This document shows positions 10,605 to 21,959 of a stretch of DNA of 64,000 nucleotides, piece by piece. Origin of the DNA: Danio rerio (Eukaryota; Chordata; Actinopteri; Cypriniformes; Danionidae); NCBI RefSeq assembly GCF_049306965.1, contig NC_133181.1:55605001-55669000 (forward strand), read 5' to 3'. Position numbers and translations under genes: made by a program. Numbering within the stretch: the first letter of the stretch is position 1; every line of letters starts with the position of its first letter. The notes under the pieces were generated by a model. The model was not told where the DNA came from, ran no database searches, and saw nothing but the letters and a program-made list of their open reading frames with translations.

Positions 10605-11760
10605 GGGGCCTCATGTACGAAGACTTGCGTGGAAATCTTACTAAAACATTGCATACGCACAAAGCTGTAAATGTGCGTACGCAGAAAAAATTCAGATGTA
10701 TAAAACACTGCGTACGCCGAATCTCTTGCATATTCTTTTGTACATCTGAATGAACGTGAAACTGAGCGCAACATGCACAAGCACAAAACCCCTCCCTGCC
10801 TCCTCCCCCGTATGAATATGCTAATGACTATGCTAATGGCAAAACCCAACGAAAAAGCAAAGGCAAAAGCAAGCAAAAAGAGAAACTTTGAACAGAATGT
10901 GAATTGGAGGTGCTGCTTTCGGAGGTAGACCGGAGAAAAGCGGTGTTATTTGCAAGTTTGTTCTCCAGAATTAACAACAAAAGAAAAAAAAAAGAGTAGG
11001 AGAGTTTAGCTGATGCGGTCAACACAGTTGGGTCTGAACATATCGCACTGAGTGCATTAAAAAAAAAAGAAATAGTGTGATTTATATCTGTAAAATGTTG
11101 CAGTACGCTTAACAGTCTCAGTGGCGCGCTCGTAAGACGCTTGTGATCATGAATTGATACGTTCGAGCATGGATTCGGCTCGAATCCAGCGTCTGATGAA
11201 CTCTCTCTTGTTTTTTCCCCCGCTACATATCAGATTTTGCCAATAATTTATCACGAGAAAAACAAGTAGGAATCATCAATAAGTTCATATCAATAAGCAT
11301 CATATTTTATTTGCACATTTATTGAATGGAAATGTTTCTGATTCACGCATGCAAATTCATCTTCAGATAGTGTCTTTATAGCAATGTGCGTGCGGTAGAT
11401 CGCTCAGATTACATTGGGAAAACAGGCGACTGCTGCAAATTGTGCTTTAATGTTTAGCTGGTCAACTGTATGGTATGGAAACCTTATATACCTGCTGAAC
11501 CCGTCTTATACAGCTGCCATTGCAAGGCTCAGACACTTTGTAGAGAGGAATTTAACACAACTGCCTCTAGGAGTCGCCAATGGAAATAAAACAGACACGC
11601 ACAAAAAATGTGCGTACGCCTGCCAGAAAGCTGCCGTGAAGCTGCGCACATTCCCACGTTCAGTTCATTGTTAGTAAATCCAAACGCGAGCGATTCTGAG
11701 CGTGAAACCTGGCGTACGCAAAGTTTTTGTGCGTACGCAGCGTTGATACATGAGGCCCCA
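10605..11760. mobile_element. GGGGCCTCATGTA-ended element, inside the Tc1 relic
   Basis: The left end GGGGCCTCATGTACGAAGAC and the right end, read in reverse as GGGGCCTCATGTATCAACGC, are inverted repeats. TGCGTACGCA palindromes recur near both ends. The target duplication cannot be read because the ends themselves are palindromic with the flank. The short frames inside show no known domain. Confidence 0.7.
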
Positions 11761-12159
11761 GAAAAGTGGACTCATCACAGAACAACACATGTTTCACATT
11801 GTTCACACCTCAAGATTTTTCCTGCTGGCAAAAATTGAAACTGGTGTTTGGCTTTGAGTGTCCAAAGGATTGGCTATAGCATCCTGGCTGTGTTTATTGA
11901 TCCTTTGGAGCTAAGAACAATTTTGGTGGAAACAGGAAAGTTGAAGTGCACGTTCAATTCTGCCGTAAGATGGGCAGATGTGGTTTTATGTTTTTTGGAT
12001 AAAATCTGGGTTAACACCTGGGCATCCCTTTCAGAGAACGTCCTCTTGATTCCACAGTTACCAACAGATGTGATTTGTCCTTCTTGGTGGTATGCTGACA
12101 TTACACTGAATACCTTGGCACTTGATACACACAAAGACAAATTGTCTTAGTCATAGATG

Positions 12160-13350
12160 CGCCCAGACACGCACCAACAATATGTCCTCATTATGGTGTT
12201 GTGTGCATTGCAATACTTTAAGCAAAACTTTGCTAATTAGCCTGCTAATTAAACCTTCTCACTATGGTCTTATAGGTGGAATTTTGGGTATATGCGCCCA
12301 AAATTTTATCTAAGCGATCTCAAAATATATTTGGAAGCATTTTTGCGAGTGCATAAAATTGTTGCTGTGCGACCTGTTTTCACTGCAAAATATTTAGAGC
12401 ATGCACGGTTTTAAGAGACATTCATGCAGAATGCATCTTTGCACCTCAAACGTATAGTTCAAAACAGTTGTCTTGTCAACTTGCTGCAGTAAACAAAGCC
12501 TACAATGCTTGCTTAAAGCCTTAAAGCTCTTATGAATAGCCCACTTACTAGAACTTAACATGAGTTGGTTGGTTAATATCAGCTGTCAATCACTCAGTCA
12601 ATGCCTTTAGATGACAGGGAGCTACAGCCGCGAAAATGTGAAGCATTGAAGACGAGAGAATAAAAACAACACTGACAAATTTTGTTTTAGAAACCACCTA
12701 AAGCTACCAATAATGGCACATCTTATTAGTGATCATGTGGTGAATGTTAATCCACCATTTACACTTTTCGAAGAGTGGATAAAAGACTTGCATTGGGTTG
12801 AAGTCTGCTATGAAAATTACTACAGCTTTCAACGTAAAATCTATAGGATGGAGTTTGCAGGTAACCACGTTTGCATCTACACAACACAATTTAATCATGA
12901 GAGGTTCTGGTTAATCTTTCCTTTAATTGTCAGGATTCTGTTAGCCATGCAGGCATGTAAAATTTATCCCTGCGTACACCATCTCAAAAGGTCTTGCATT
13001 CACTTAGATTAAACTAATATTGCAGCTATTAAATAGACTATTATTGCTATTAAGAAGATGTAGGCATATAATAAGTTATATGTCAATAGCATCTGTGTAA
13101 TATTAGACACCACCTGTGAGAACACAGTCATTATAGTTGACTAGGTTTCATTCATGTCAAGGGCACATGCATTTATTTTTTAATTCTTAGTTTTGTTAGT
13201 TTTAATCTGTTATTATAAAACTTCTAGTAACAGTGCATATAAATGGTGGGTGCGACAAAATTTTGGCTGAAGCTCCTAAATTTTTAAAGTTAGGAGCAAC
13301 AGCGCAAACAAGACAAAAAGTTTATTTTCTAGCCCTGTATGTACATATTA
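12160..13350. other. Repeat-like intergenic stretch, unresolved
   Basis: Phrases such as GCGCCCAAAATTTTATC (about 12295) and GGTGCGACAAAATTTTGGC (about 13250) suggest further degraded transposon ends, but I could not pair them. The 99-residue frame at 12713-13012 resembles no family I recognise and has no promoter context; I do not call it a gene. Confidence 0.35.
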
Positions 13351-13879
13351 GGGCTGTCAAAATTCTATTTAACGTGTAAAAAAAAATTAATAACGCAGTT
13401 GCAGTTTTTTTTATTTTCTGTTGTGGCCGACATTTGTTCAGCGTGCATAGGGGTGACCCAGTTGGCCGCCTTGGGCAGCAGAATAGTGAGCAAACCCCCC
13501 AGTTCTCACTTTTATCCGCTACTTTCATCTGCGAACCGGTCACTTTCGGGTTGAGGGCAGCGTTTGCTGTTTGCCTAGAGCGCCAGTTTAGCTTGCTCCG
13601 GCCCTGCATGTGTTTAATGTGCAAACAAATATGGATAAGACCAAGGACGCCCTTTTAGAGGGAAAGTTTCAGTATAAAACAATTAATGTTGCATCACCAG
13701 CCTATTCTGCCTTTCCTTCAGAGTTTCATGCAATTTCGGGTGTTAAATTTTTAATCTCTTGACTTCAGCTGCAGTTCACTCTCATTCAGCATATTTTCAT
13801 TCATGATGTTTTAATTGGAATTTGATACCGCATGACGAACGGAAGAAAAACAAAAATGGCTGCTTACATGGTTGACTCT

Positions 13880-14180
13880 TAAGTTGCAGTCACATGAGTA
13901 TGCGATATTCTGTCGTATGGCGCTGCGAAAAGGGGTGGGATTAAACAAGCTTTTTAGGCATTTAAAAAAGTAAGCGATTGCTCCATGTTTTTCCAAATTT
14001 CTGTTCAGAGATATCATGTTTTGATCCTCGATTGGTCTCACGCAGTCAAGTGATGCGATTTCGCAGGTCAGAGTTCACCAAGCTGGAACTTTGCACCGCA
14101 GCAACCTGCAAAATTTGACGCATGACCCTGCGTTTCCGGTCAGACGCATTCGCGGAAAAGCCCAGTGTGGCCGCAGCTTC
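13880..14180. mobile_element. MITE, same family as 55960-56614
   Basis: It shares long blocks with the copy at 55960-56614: GCTGCGAAAAGGGGTGGGAT, CTCACGCAGTCAAGTGATGC, CAGAGTTCACCAAGCT and GCATGACCCTGCGTTTCC, in the same order. It lacks the inner hAT insertion seen there and so serves as the empty-site reference. Confidence 0.7.
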
Positions 14181-14506
14181 AGTCAGTATTATCTTAATCA
14201 TAAAAGCGGAGTATTGGTGTTCATGTAAATGTACTCTGTGAAAGTGGCAGATGAAGTCGCAAGCTGTCAAAGACAGCTCTGCCTTTAAGCACCTTCCATG
14301 AGCCCTCACATTTCATATGTTTGACGTGTTTCCCCCCTACACGCAATTTTTGTAAAGTGTCTGCTTCACGTTGCTGTGCCAGAATCCTTGCTTGTAAAAT
14401 ACAGCCATACGTAGAATGCTTACTTTAAGCAAATTTGAGGAACGCAACTGTGCGTGTTGATGAATCTGAAATGATCCCTCGCTCACCGTGTGTGCTGTAC
14501 TGCACG

Positions 14507-14524
14507 TGTTGTCTGTCTGTCTGT

Positions 14525-14562
<38 letters not shown>
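14507..14562. repeat. (TGTC)n/(TG)n microsatellite
   Basis: Short TGTC units followed by a GT run of about 30 bp. Confidence 0.9.
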
Positions 14563-14564
<2 letters not shown>

Positions 14565-14700
14565 TCCACTTAGAATCCAACATGGAAATCTTTTTTTTTG
14601 TTATTGGCCCTAATATATATTTAGGATTGTGTAGATGTACAGTGACCAAAATAACAAACCAAATAGTTTATCTTCCTTACGTGCACCCTCATTTGCTAGC

Positions 14701-14914
14701 TCACTGTCTCTTTCTCCCTTCCTCCCTTTCTCCCTACATCCCTCCCTCTTTTTTACATTTCAAATGTGTATATAAGCGGGTGAGTTCATTTCTGGATTGA
14801 AGTGAACTGGACAAAACAATTGGATTAGGTAATTTTTTTCACTTTAATTCACCTGTTTAATTTACAATAACTGATCGGAGAACAGAAAATAAAACTTTCA
14901 AATTTCCATTTCAG
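14701..14914 (+). promoter_or_regulatory. Promoter, noncoding exon 1 and 5'UTR intron of gene 4
   Basis: A long pyrimidine tract (14701-14756), then TATATAAG at 14769-14776. The first exon ends at 14828 (GGATTAG|GTAATT) and the intron ends with TTTCAG at 14914 (86 nt). Confidence 0.7.
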
Positions 14915-15041
14915 GTAACACATTGAAAAATCTTATGGATATCCATTGGACTGACACTGATGTCATATAAACAACCTATAACAATAGGAAAAAAAAATCT
15001 AATTTTGAATCACTGAATTTTAAGAGGTGCACACAAAGGTA

Positions 15042-15974
15042 ATGAACTCCACTATGCTTCAGGTTAATGCACAAGACAGATTCAGGGATGCTTGGGTTAG
15101 AAATTTCATTGTTGTTATCTTTGGAATCACAATTAACTCCATCAATGGTTTGTTTGTGTTTACATTCTTTAAGAATTCAGTTTTCTACAATGATCCAAGA
15201 TATATTCTATATATTCACTTGGTTATCAATGATATGCTCATGGTTTTTGTAAGTGTTTCTCTTTCTGTGATGGCTTATGCATGGCGAAATGTACCTATCC
15301 CGTTTTGTGTTGTACTACTGATAATAGCTTCAAAAACTCATAAGAACAGTGTTCTGACTTTAGCTGGCATGTCTGTTGAGCGTTACATTGCCATCTGTAA
15401 ACCACTGCATCACCATCAGATTTGCACAGTGCGCAGGACGTACATCCTCATCTCTCTGATATGGAGTGTTGGAGTTTTACCTGGATTGGCTGATTTTATT
15501 CTCCTTTCAGTTATTGATCCTTTTTTCTATACTAAAGATACTATCTGTTCAACATCAAGGCTTTATAACACACCTTACCATGAAGAACTTAGCAAATATA
15601 TGACTGGCATTTATTCATCTGGTGTTTGGTTAATACTCATATACACATACTGTCGAGTGTTGATCACAGCCAGAAAGGCCTCCACTGATAAATCCTCAGC
15701 AAAAAAAGCTCAAAGCACCATCCTGCTACACGGAGCACAGCTTCTACTCTGTATGCTGTCCTACATTACTGGCTACCTAGAACTGATGTATGCTCAACTG
15801 TTACCAGCCGATCGGTCAATATTGCTCTTTTGTAATTACCTTCTGACAAATTTACTACCGCGACTGCTCACCCCACTGATTTACGGTGTTCGAGATAAAG
15901 TGTTTTATAGTCACATGAAAGGCATTGTTGCATGTAAATTAGTTATTGTAAAGGTTGAATCAACCAAACAATAA
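15042..15974 (+). CDS. Odorant receptor (OR gene 4), intact, 310 aa
   Basis: A teleost OR differing from gene 5 at only ten residues by direct comparison (M5V, W18L, K44R, N45S, A150S, F161T, S170T, T171A, L262V, L279M), so the two are a recent duplicate pair. Start ATG 15042; an in-frame GTG 15 bp upstream only lengthens the open frame. It has N35-G36, D64, C89/C169, E113-R-Y, W141 and T277-P-L-I-Y. The pair is set apart from genes 2 and 3 by R82 (WRNVPIPFC), VDPFFYTKDTIC-type loop 2 and GYLELMYAQ at the top of TM6. Four of the ten differences from gene 5 fall in loop 2 or at its edge. Confidence 0.96.
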   Translation: MNSTMLQVNAQDRFRDAWVRNFIVVIFGITINSINGLFVFTFFKNSVFYNDPRYILYIHLVINDMLMVFVSVSLSVMAYAWRNVPIPFCVVLLIIASKTHKNSVLTLAGMSVERYIAICKPLHHHQICTVRRTYILISLIWSVGVLPGLADFILLSVIDPFFYTKDTICSTSRLYNTPYHEELSKYMTGIYSSGVWLILIYTYCRVLITARKASTDKSSAKKAQSTILLHGAQLLLCMLSYITGYLELMYAQLLPADRSILLFCNYLLTNLLPRLLTPLIYGVRDKVFYSHMKGIVACKLVIVKVESTKQ

Positions 15975-16317
15975 TTAAGAGAAGCCTCCTAATCTAGCTG
16001 TTTGTCATTTAATTTTCTCTGTTAAAATACAATGCTATAATTTGCACTTTTGTATAATTAGTGCAGTCATAATTTATTAAATACAAAAAATTAATGCATC
16101 ATATATTCATGCGTGACAACCATTATGCAATATTTTATAGAAATGTGTTTGAAAGTGTAATTAGTTAATGTAAGCATTGCACTTAGATGAATTACTGGTA
16201 ACACTAATGTAAATGTCAAAACCTTAAAAATAATTTCAAAACTTCAATAGTTTCTGTATCCCAACTAGTAGAGCATGACGCTGTCACCAATCCTATTTTC
16301 CTGGGAAGGCCTTTAAT

Positions 16318-16323
16318 AATAAA
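16318..16323 (+). terminator. Poly(A) signal of gene 4
   Basis: AATAAA in the conserved block GGGAAGGCCTTTAATAATAA shared with genes 3 and 5. Confidence 0.6.
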
Positions 16324-16387
16324 TTTTTATTTTGAAAACACTTATTTTCTTTGGATCGAAGTGTGTATTAAATGTGTAACTATAAGT

Positions 16388-16753
16388 TTATTTATTCTGT
16401 TGTGTGGCTAATACTTGTATATTCACATATTGACAAGTGCTGGTTAAGGCTAAAAGGTCTTCCACTAATATATCTTTAGCAAAAAAAAAGCTCAAAGCAC
16501 CATCCTGCTACATGGAGCACAGCTTCTGCTCTGTATGCTGTCCTACATTACTCCTGTGTTAGACAAAATGTATGCACCACTCGTAACTGAACAGCAGAAG
16601 AAAATAAACTTTCAACTATCTACTAACTAGCATTTTACCAAGACTTCTTACCCCATTGATTTATGCTGTTTGAGATAAACAATTTTTTAATCACATTAAG
16701 GGTCTGTTTCATGTAAATTATTGGTTGTAAGTGCTGATTTAATTAAACAATAA
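16388..16753 (+). pseudogene. OR pseudogene, 3' half only, of the gene 6-9 clade
   Basis: It aligns with the last third of genes 6-9, from GTGTGGCTAATACT (TM5) through CACCATCCTGCTACATGGAG (TM6) and GAACAGCAGAAGAAAATAAA (loop 3, a gene 6-8 signature) to AATTAAACAATAAG at the stop. It is broken: small insertions after GTATAT and in the A-run of the SSAKKAQ codons, a 2-bp loss in AACTTTCAAC, TGC to TGA in the TYCQ codons, and CGG to TGA in GVRD. The N-terminal half and a promoter are absent. It lies about 65 bp after the poly(A) signal of gene 4, inside the territory of another clade. Confidence 0.9.
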
Positions 16754-16785
16754 GCAGAAGGATTTTTTTATCATCTAACGTTACC

Positions 16786-17376
<591 letters not shown>

Positions 17377-17422
17377 GTATATGCAAAATAACATGCCAAA
17401 TTTAGTTTACTTGCATGCACGC

Positions 17423-17588
17423 CATCTCTCTCACTCTCTCTTCCTCCCTCCCTCTTTTTTACATTTCAAATGTGTATATAAACGGTTGACTTCATTTCTG
17501 GAGTGAAGTGAACTGGACAAAACAATCGCATTAGTACATTTGTATCTGATCTGGGACCAGAAAATAAAACTTCAAATATACATTTCAG
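17423..17588 (+). promoter_or_regulatory. Promoter and altered 5' leader of gene 5
   Basis: A pyrimidine tract (17423-17460) and TATATAAA at 17475-17482. Compared with gene 4 the leader is about 30 bp shorter and the donor reads ATTAGTACAT where genes 3 and 4 have ATTAGGTAAY. The intron from GT 17534 to AG 17588 would be only 55 nt, which may splice poorly or not at all. Confidence 0.6.
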
Positions 17589-17713
17589 GTAACACATTGA
17601 AAAATCTTATGGATATTCACTGAACAGACACTGATGTCATATAAACAACCTACAATAATAGAAAAAAATTAGGATTTTGAATCACTGAATTTTAAGAGGT
17701 GCACACAAAGGCG

Positions 17714-18646
17714 ATGAACTCCACAGTTCTTCAGGTTAATGCACAGGACAGATTCAGGGATGCTTTGGTTAGAAATTTCATTGTTGTTATCTTTGGAATC
17801 ACAATTAACTCCATCAATGGTCTGTTTGTGTTTACATTCTTTAGGAGTTCAGTTTTCTACAATGATCCAAGATATATTCTATATATTCACTTGGTTATCA
17901 ATGATATGCTCATGGTTTTTGTAAGTGTGTCTCTTTCTGTGATGGCTTATGCATGGCGAAATGTACCTATCCCGTTTTGTGTTGTACTACTGATAATAGC
18001 TTCAAAAACTCATAAGAACAGTGTTCTGACTTTAGCTGGCATGTCTGTTGAGCGTTACATTGCCATCTGTAAACCACTGCATCACCATCAGATTTGCACA
18101 GTGCGCAGGACGTACATCCTCATCTCTCTGATATGGAGTGTTGGAGTTTTACCTGGATTGTCTGACTTTATTCTCCTTTCAGTTATTGATCCTACTTTCT
18201 ATACTAAAGATACTATTTGTACTGCATCAAGGCTTTATAACACACCTTACCATGAAGAACTTAGCAAATATATGACTGGCATTTATTCATCTGGTGTGTG
18301 GTTAATACTCATATACACATACTGTCGAGTGTTGATCACAGCCAGAAAGGCCTCCACAGATAAATCCTCAGCAAAAAAAGCTCAAAGTACCATCCTGCTA
18401 CACGGAGCGCAGCTTCTGCTCTGTATGCTGTCCTACATTACTGGCTACCTAGAACTGATGTATGCTCAACTGTTACCAGCCGATCGGTCAATATTGGTCT
18501 TTTGTAATTACCTTCTGACAAATTTACTACCGCGGCTGCTCACCCCAATGATTTACGGTGTTCGAGATAAAGTGTTTTATAGTCACATGAAAGGCATTGT
18601 TGCATGTAAATTAGTTATTGTAAAGGTTGAATCAACCAAACAATAA
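17714..18646 (+). CDS. Odorant receptor (OR gene 5), intact, 310 aa
   Basis: The near-identical partner of gene 4 (ten residue differences). It begins MNSTVLQVNAQDRFRDAL; ATG 17714 is used, with the GTG at 17699 ignored. All landmarks are intact: N35-G36, D64, C89, E113-R-Y, W141, T277-P-M-I-Y, and tail CKLVIVKVESTKQ. S150 replaces the A of the usual PGLAD motif at the TM4 end. R44-S45 and M279 agree with genes 2 and 3 where gene 4 differs, so gene 4 is the derived one at those sites. The coding frame shows no damage even though the 5'UTR splice site is altered. Confidence 0.96.
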   Translation: MNSTVLQVNAQDRFRDALVRNFIVVIFGITINSINGLFVFTFFRSSVFYNDPRYILYIHLVINDMLMVFVSVSLSVMAYAWRNVPIPFCVVLLIIASKTHKNSVLTLAGMSVERYIAICKPLHHHQICTVRRTYILISLIWSVGVLPGLSDFILLSVIDPTFYTKDTICTASRLYNTPYHEELSKYMTGIYSSGVWLILIYTYCRVLITARKASTDKSSAKKAQSTILLHGAQLLLCMLSYITGYLELMYAQLLPADRSILVFCNYLLTNLLPRLLTPMIYGVRDKVFYSHMKGIVACKLVIVKVESTKQ

Positions 18647-18970
18647 GCAAAAAAAAAAAAGACTCCTAAACTAGCTGTTTGAAATTTTGTTTACTCTCTG
18701 TTAAAATACAATGCTATAATTAGCACTTTTGTGTAATTAGTGCATAATTTATTAAATTCCAAAAATAATGCATCATATATTTGTGTAACAACCATTCTGT
18801 AATATTTAATGTAAATGTGTTTCAAAGTGTAAATTCTTGATGTAAGCATTGCACTTAGATGAATGACTTGTAATACTAAAGCAAATGTTCAAAATGTCAA
18901 TAATTCCTGTATCCCAATTAGTAGAGCATGGCACTGTCACCATTTACATTTTCCTAGGAAGGCCTTTAAT

Positions 18971-18976
18971 AATAAA
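18971..18976 (+). terminator. Poly(A) signal of gene 5
   Basis: AATAAA in the same conserved GGCCTTTAATAATAAAT context as genes 3 and 4. Confidence 0.6.
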
Positions 18977-19495
18977 TGGATATCTTGAATAGACTATTTT
19001 TCTTTGGATGGAAGTGTGTATTAATTGAGTAAATGTAAACAAAAATATACTACCCTTGTTTTTTCTGTTACAAAAATGTCACCAAATATGGACTAACCCA
19101 ACCACTGGTTTAAAATGTTGGCTCCAGCACCCTCACTGTTGACTCTGCCACTATGTCTACATTTTTATTGAATGCATGATTGTGATTTTTTTCAATTTCA
19201 GTGCTCATGTGATCCAGGGTGATTCATGAAATCATACAAACATTGTGAGATGAAATATATCCTAACTGTAAATATGCTTCCAGTTGGGGTTCATTAAATT
19301 CAGTTTAGAAAAACAAAAGTGGCTGGTATGTATTTGTGAGTTGGCACAGATCTCAGGATATATAGGACTTATTTGATAGATTATTGCAATGGTAGAGATT
19401 AAACAACATAAATCATAACAAATCTTCAGCATAAAAATAAAACTGATGAAGGCAAAAGAGTGTCATCTACCATCTACTATCTACCTGACAGTGAG
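18977..19495. other. Intergenic, nothing recognised
   Basis: AT-rich, no credible frame. It marks the left edge of the region before the tandem-duplicated block. Confidence 0.4.
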
Positions 19496-20162
19496 TATGT
19501 TTACATGGACACCAATAATCAGATTTTAATATGATTAAGATAATACTCTGATTAAGAGTCTACCAAACAGCATGTTTTTATTAATTTAATCTGATTAAGG
19601 TCATAACAAACTAAACAGAAATCAGATTAAGACATGTGGAGTATGCTGATTTTAGTTGCATTATTGAAGTGCAGTACAGCCACGTAAACACCGCAATCAA
19701 ACTATTACCATCGTGAAGGATTTTCAACACACTTTGCGACAGGATAGTCTATCTAACTACTGCAGTTTGATACTATAAGAGTTTTCCCCCATATTTTTAA
19801 CCCATATCAAATTTAATTAAATCTACACTCTTCCAGCAGTTCGTACTTTTTTTTTTTTTTTTTTGAATATTGTGTTTGTCACGGGGGTCATGCATGTAAT
19901 GTTCCTGAATGGGGAAGTGAAAAGGCCAAACTGCAGTTAAAGTCGACACATTAAAAATGAAACACTTGAAAGTACATGAAACTCCGGAGGAAATGTGGAT
20001 AGCGCGGTGATGCAATGACGTTAACCGAACTATGTGCTATAACATATAAAACAGGATCATGAAGAGAACATGCATAAAGCAAATAATGTAAAAACTTTAA
20101 TCATATTATTGTCTTATTCAGATTAAGTCAAACAATTTGATTTCGATGTGCATGTTGACGTA
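19496..20162. mobile_element. Inverted-end DNA element upstream of gene 6
   Basis: The left end TATGTTTACATGGACACCAA and the right end, read in reverse as TACGTCAACATGCACATCGA, form an imperfect inverted repeat that continues into TCAGATT/TCAAATT. The part from about 19647 onward reappears upstream of genes 7 and 8 while the first 150 bp do not, which places a duplication junction inside this element. Confidence 0.6.
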
Positions 20163-20425
20163 GTCACTATCAGTTAATCTTTTGTTCTGATGTCCAAGTA
20201 GATTTATCTGTTTTAAAGACAGTTTTCATGTAGAGGTGTTTTTGTAGCCTGCTGCATAGAGGAAGCCCAGACAAAGCCTGATTAAGCCACAAAAGTGGAG
20301 GTGAAAATGTGACTAGCCCTGGAAAATAATAGCATATTAAATTGTCTAATGTTTTTTAAATGATGCCAATATCTTAACTTTTTATATTAATCAGATATTT
20401 CCATAATTGCAACATGATGCCTCAG

Positions 20426-20657
20426 CCTCACCCCTCCCTTGCTTTCTTCCTCTCTGTCTCTTCTCCCCTCACTTTCTCTCTAGTGCCTTTTTTTCTACTT
20501 ATTTTAAACATGTATATAAGCTGGTGTGTGTAAATCTAGAGCAGTTTACAAAGCAATCTGAACAGGTATGTTTCAGCAATGTATTTAATTTAAAATGTTT
20601 TACTCATAATGTAAATTGTTAACCAGATGTTTTTTTTCTCTTTATTTTTCCTATCAG
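20426..20657 (+). promoter_or_regulatory. Promoter, noncoding exon 1 and 5'UTR intron of gene 6
   Basis: A pyrimidine tract 20426-20480; TATATAAG 20513-20520; first exon ends at 20565 (GAACAG|GTATG); intron 20566-20657 (92 nt, acceptor CCTATCAG). The whole module is nearly identical upstream of genes 7 and 8. Confidence 0.75.
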
Positions 20658-20823
20658 ATTAAATAATTGGAATAACTTTAGGGAAAAGAAGAGCCTACTA
20701 TACTTTAAACAGCCATCAAAGTCTTTTAACAGGAAGAGCGATAACAATAACACCAACAGCAAAACGTATAAAAGAATTGTCACTTATAGGAACCACTGAA
20801 ATTTCCAGCAGCACACTAACACA

Positions 20824-21753
20824 ATGAACTCCACAGTGCTTTTATATAGTCAACAAGAAAGATATGCAGATGCGTTTGCTAAAATTTTTTCCATTGTTTT
20901 GCTTGCTGTTATAATCATCTCCATTAACGGAATGTTTGTATTCATATTCTTTAGGAGATCAATTTTCCACAGTGATCCACGATATATACTGTATATTCAC
21001 TTGGTTATGAATGATATGCTCATGGTTTTTATTTCTGTAGTTCTTTTTGTGATGACTTTTGCATGGCACAATGTGCCTGTCCCGTTCTGCGTGTTGCTCC
21101 TGTTAATAACCTCGGTAACTCATAGGAACACTCCTCTGACTTTGGCTGGTATGGCTATTGAGCGTTACATTGCCGTCTGCAAACCACTGCATCACCATCA
21201 GATTTGCACAGTGCGCTGGACGTACATGCTCATCTCTCTCATATGGAGTGTTGGAATTTTACCTGGATTGACCGACATTTTTCTCCTTTTAATTAATGGA
21301 CCTTTGGCTCTTTTTACAACTATCTGTACTTCAGTAATTCTTTATAACACACCAAGCCATGCTGAACTAAGCAAAATTTCGAATGGAATTTACTCATCTA
21401 TTGTGTGGCTAATACTCGTATATACATATTGCCAAGTGATGGTTAAAGCCAAAAGGTCTTCCACTAATAAATCCTCAGCAAAAAAGGCCCAAAGCACCAT
21501 CCTGCTACACGGAGCACAGCTTCTGCTCTGTATGCTGTCCTACATTACTCCTGTGTTAGACAAAATTTATGCACCACTCCAAACTGAACAGCAGAAGAAA
21601 ATAAACTTTTTCAACTACCTACTAACTAGTATTTTACCAAGACTTCTTACCCCCCTGATTTATGGTGTTCGGGATAAACAGTTTTTTAATCACATCAAGG
21701 CACTCCTTACATGTAAATTATCTGCTGTAAATGTTGATCCAATCAAACAATAA
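20824..21753 (+). CDS. Odorant receptor (OR gene 6), intact, 309 aa
   Basis: The first of three receptors in the tandem units. It starts MNSTVLLYSQQERYADAFAK. Landmarks: N35-G36, RRSIFHSDPRYILYIHLV (44-61) with D64 after it, C89, E113-R-Y, W141, C168, T276-P-L-I-Y. Genes 6-8 carry W132 where every other complete member of genes 1-10 has R (CTVRWTY), at the loop 2/TM4 border on the cytoplasmic side. T150 (PGLTD) and S186 (KISNGIY) are unique to this copy. The tail ends NVDPIKQ. The loop NKSSAKKAQ is shared with genes 7 and 10. Complete and presumably functional. Confidence 0.96.
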   Translation: MNSTVLLYSQQERYADAFAKIFSIVLLAVIIISINGMFVFIFFRRSIFHSDPRYILYIHLVMNDMLMVFISVVLFVMTFAWHNVPVPFCVLLLLITSVTHRNTPLTLAGMAIERYIAVCKPLHHHQICTVRWTYMLISLIWSVGILPGLTDIFLLLINGPLALFTTICTSVILYNTPSHAELSKISNGIYSSIVWLILVYTYCQVMVKAKRSSTNKSSAKKAQSTILLHGAQLLLCMLSYITPVLDKIYAPLQTEQQKKINFFNYLLTSILPRLLTPLIYGVRDKQFFNHIKALLTCKLSAVNVDPIKQ

Positions 21754-21959
21754 GCAGAATATTTTATATCATAAAATATAATATAGTATATTATTAGTAA
21801 AGAATAATATATTATATTGTACCTTTTATATTATTCTAGTTTATATTCTTCTTTATTCTCTGCAGAAAATAGAAATGAGAAATGGGTTCTGATTGATGAA
21901 TGAACAAAATAGTAGCAGTTTGAAGATGGCATGGCTGCTAATGGCAGTAACACAGAAGC

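Larger units (their letters stand above)
9560..12160 (-). mobile_element. Tc1-like transposon relic, split by two later insertions
   Basis: On the minus strand, 12140-11874 encodes a Tc1-type transposase DNA-binding region with SERDAQVLTQILSKKHKTTS and AHLTAELNVHF...PVSTKIV. The minus strand of about 9780-9590 encodes the C-terminal catalytic-domain end (GGGSVMV, LLDGCVTAKDYRTILEDHVH). The two parts are separated by elements at 9803-10554 and 10605-11760. The frame is broken, so it is not active. It is a plain DNA transposon unrelated to the OR genes. Confidence 0.82.

Noticed and set aside
12713-13012. A 99-residue frame as a possible gene
   Set aside because: No recognisable domain, no family match by eye, no promoter, and surrounded by transposon debris.
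13345-13420. hAT terminus at AGGGCTGTCAAAATT
   Set aside because: It resembles a common hAT end, but no matching opposite end or target duplication could be found.
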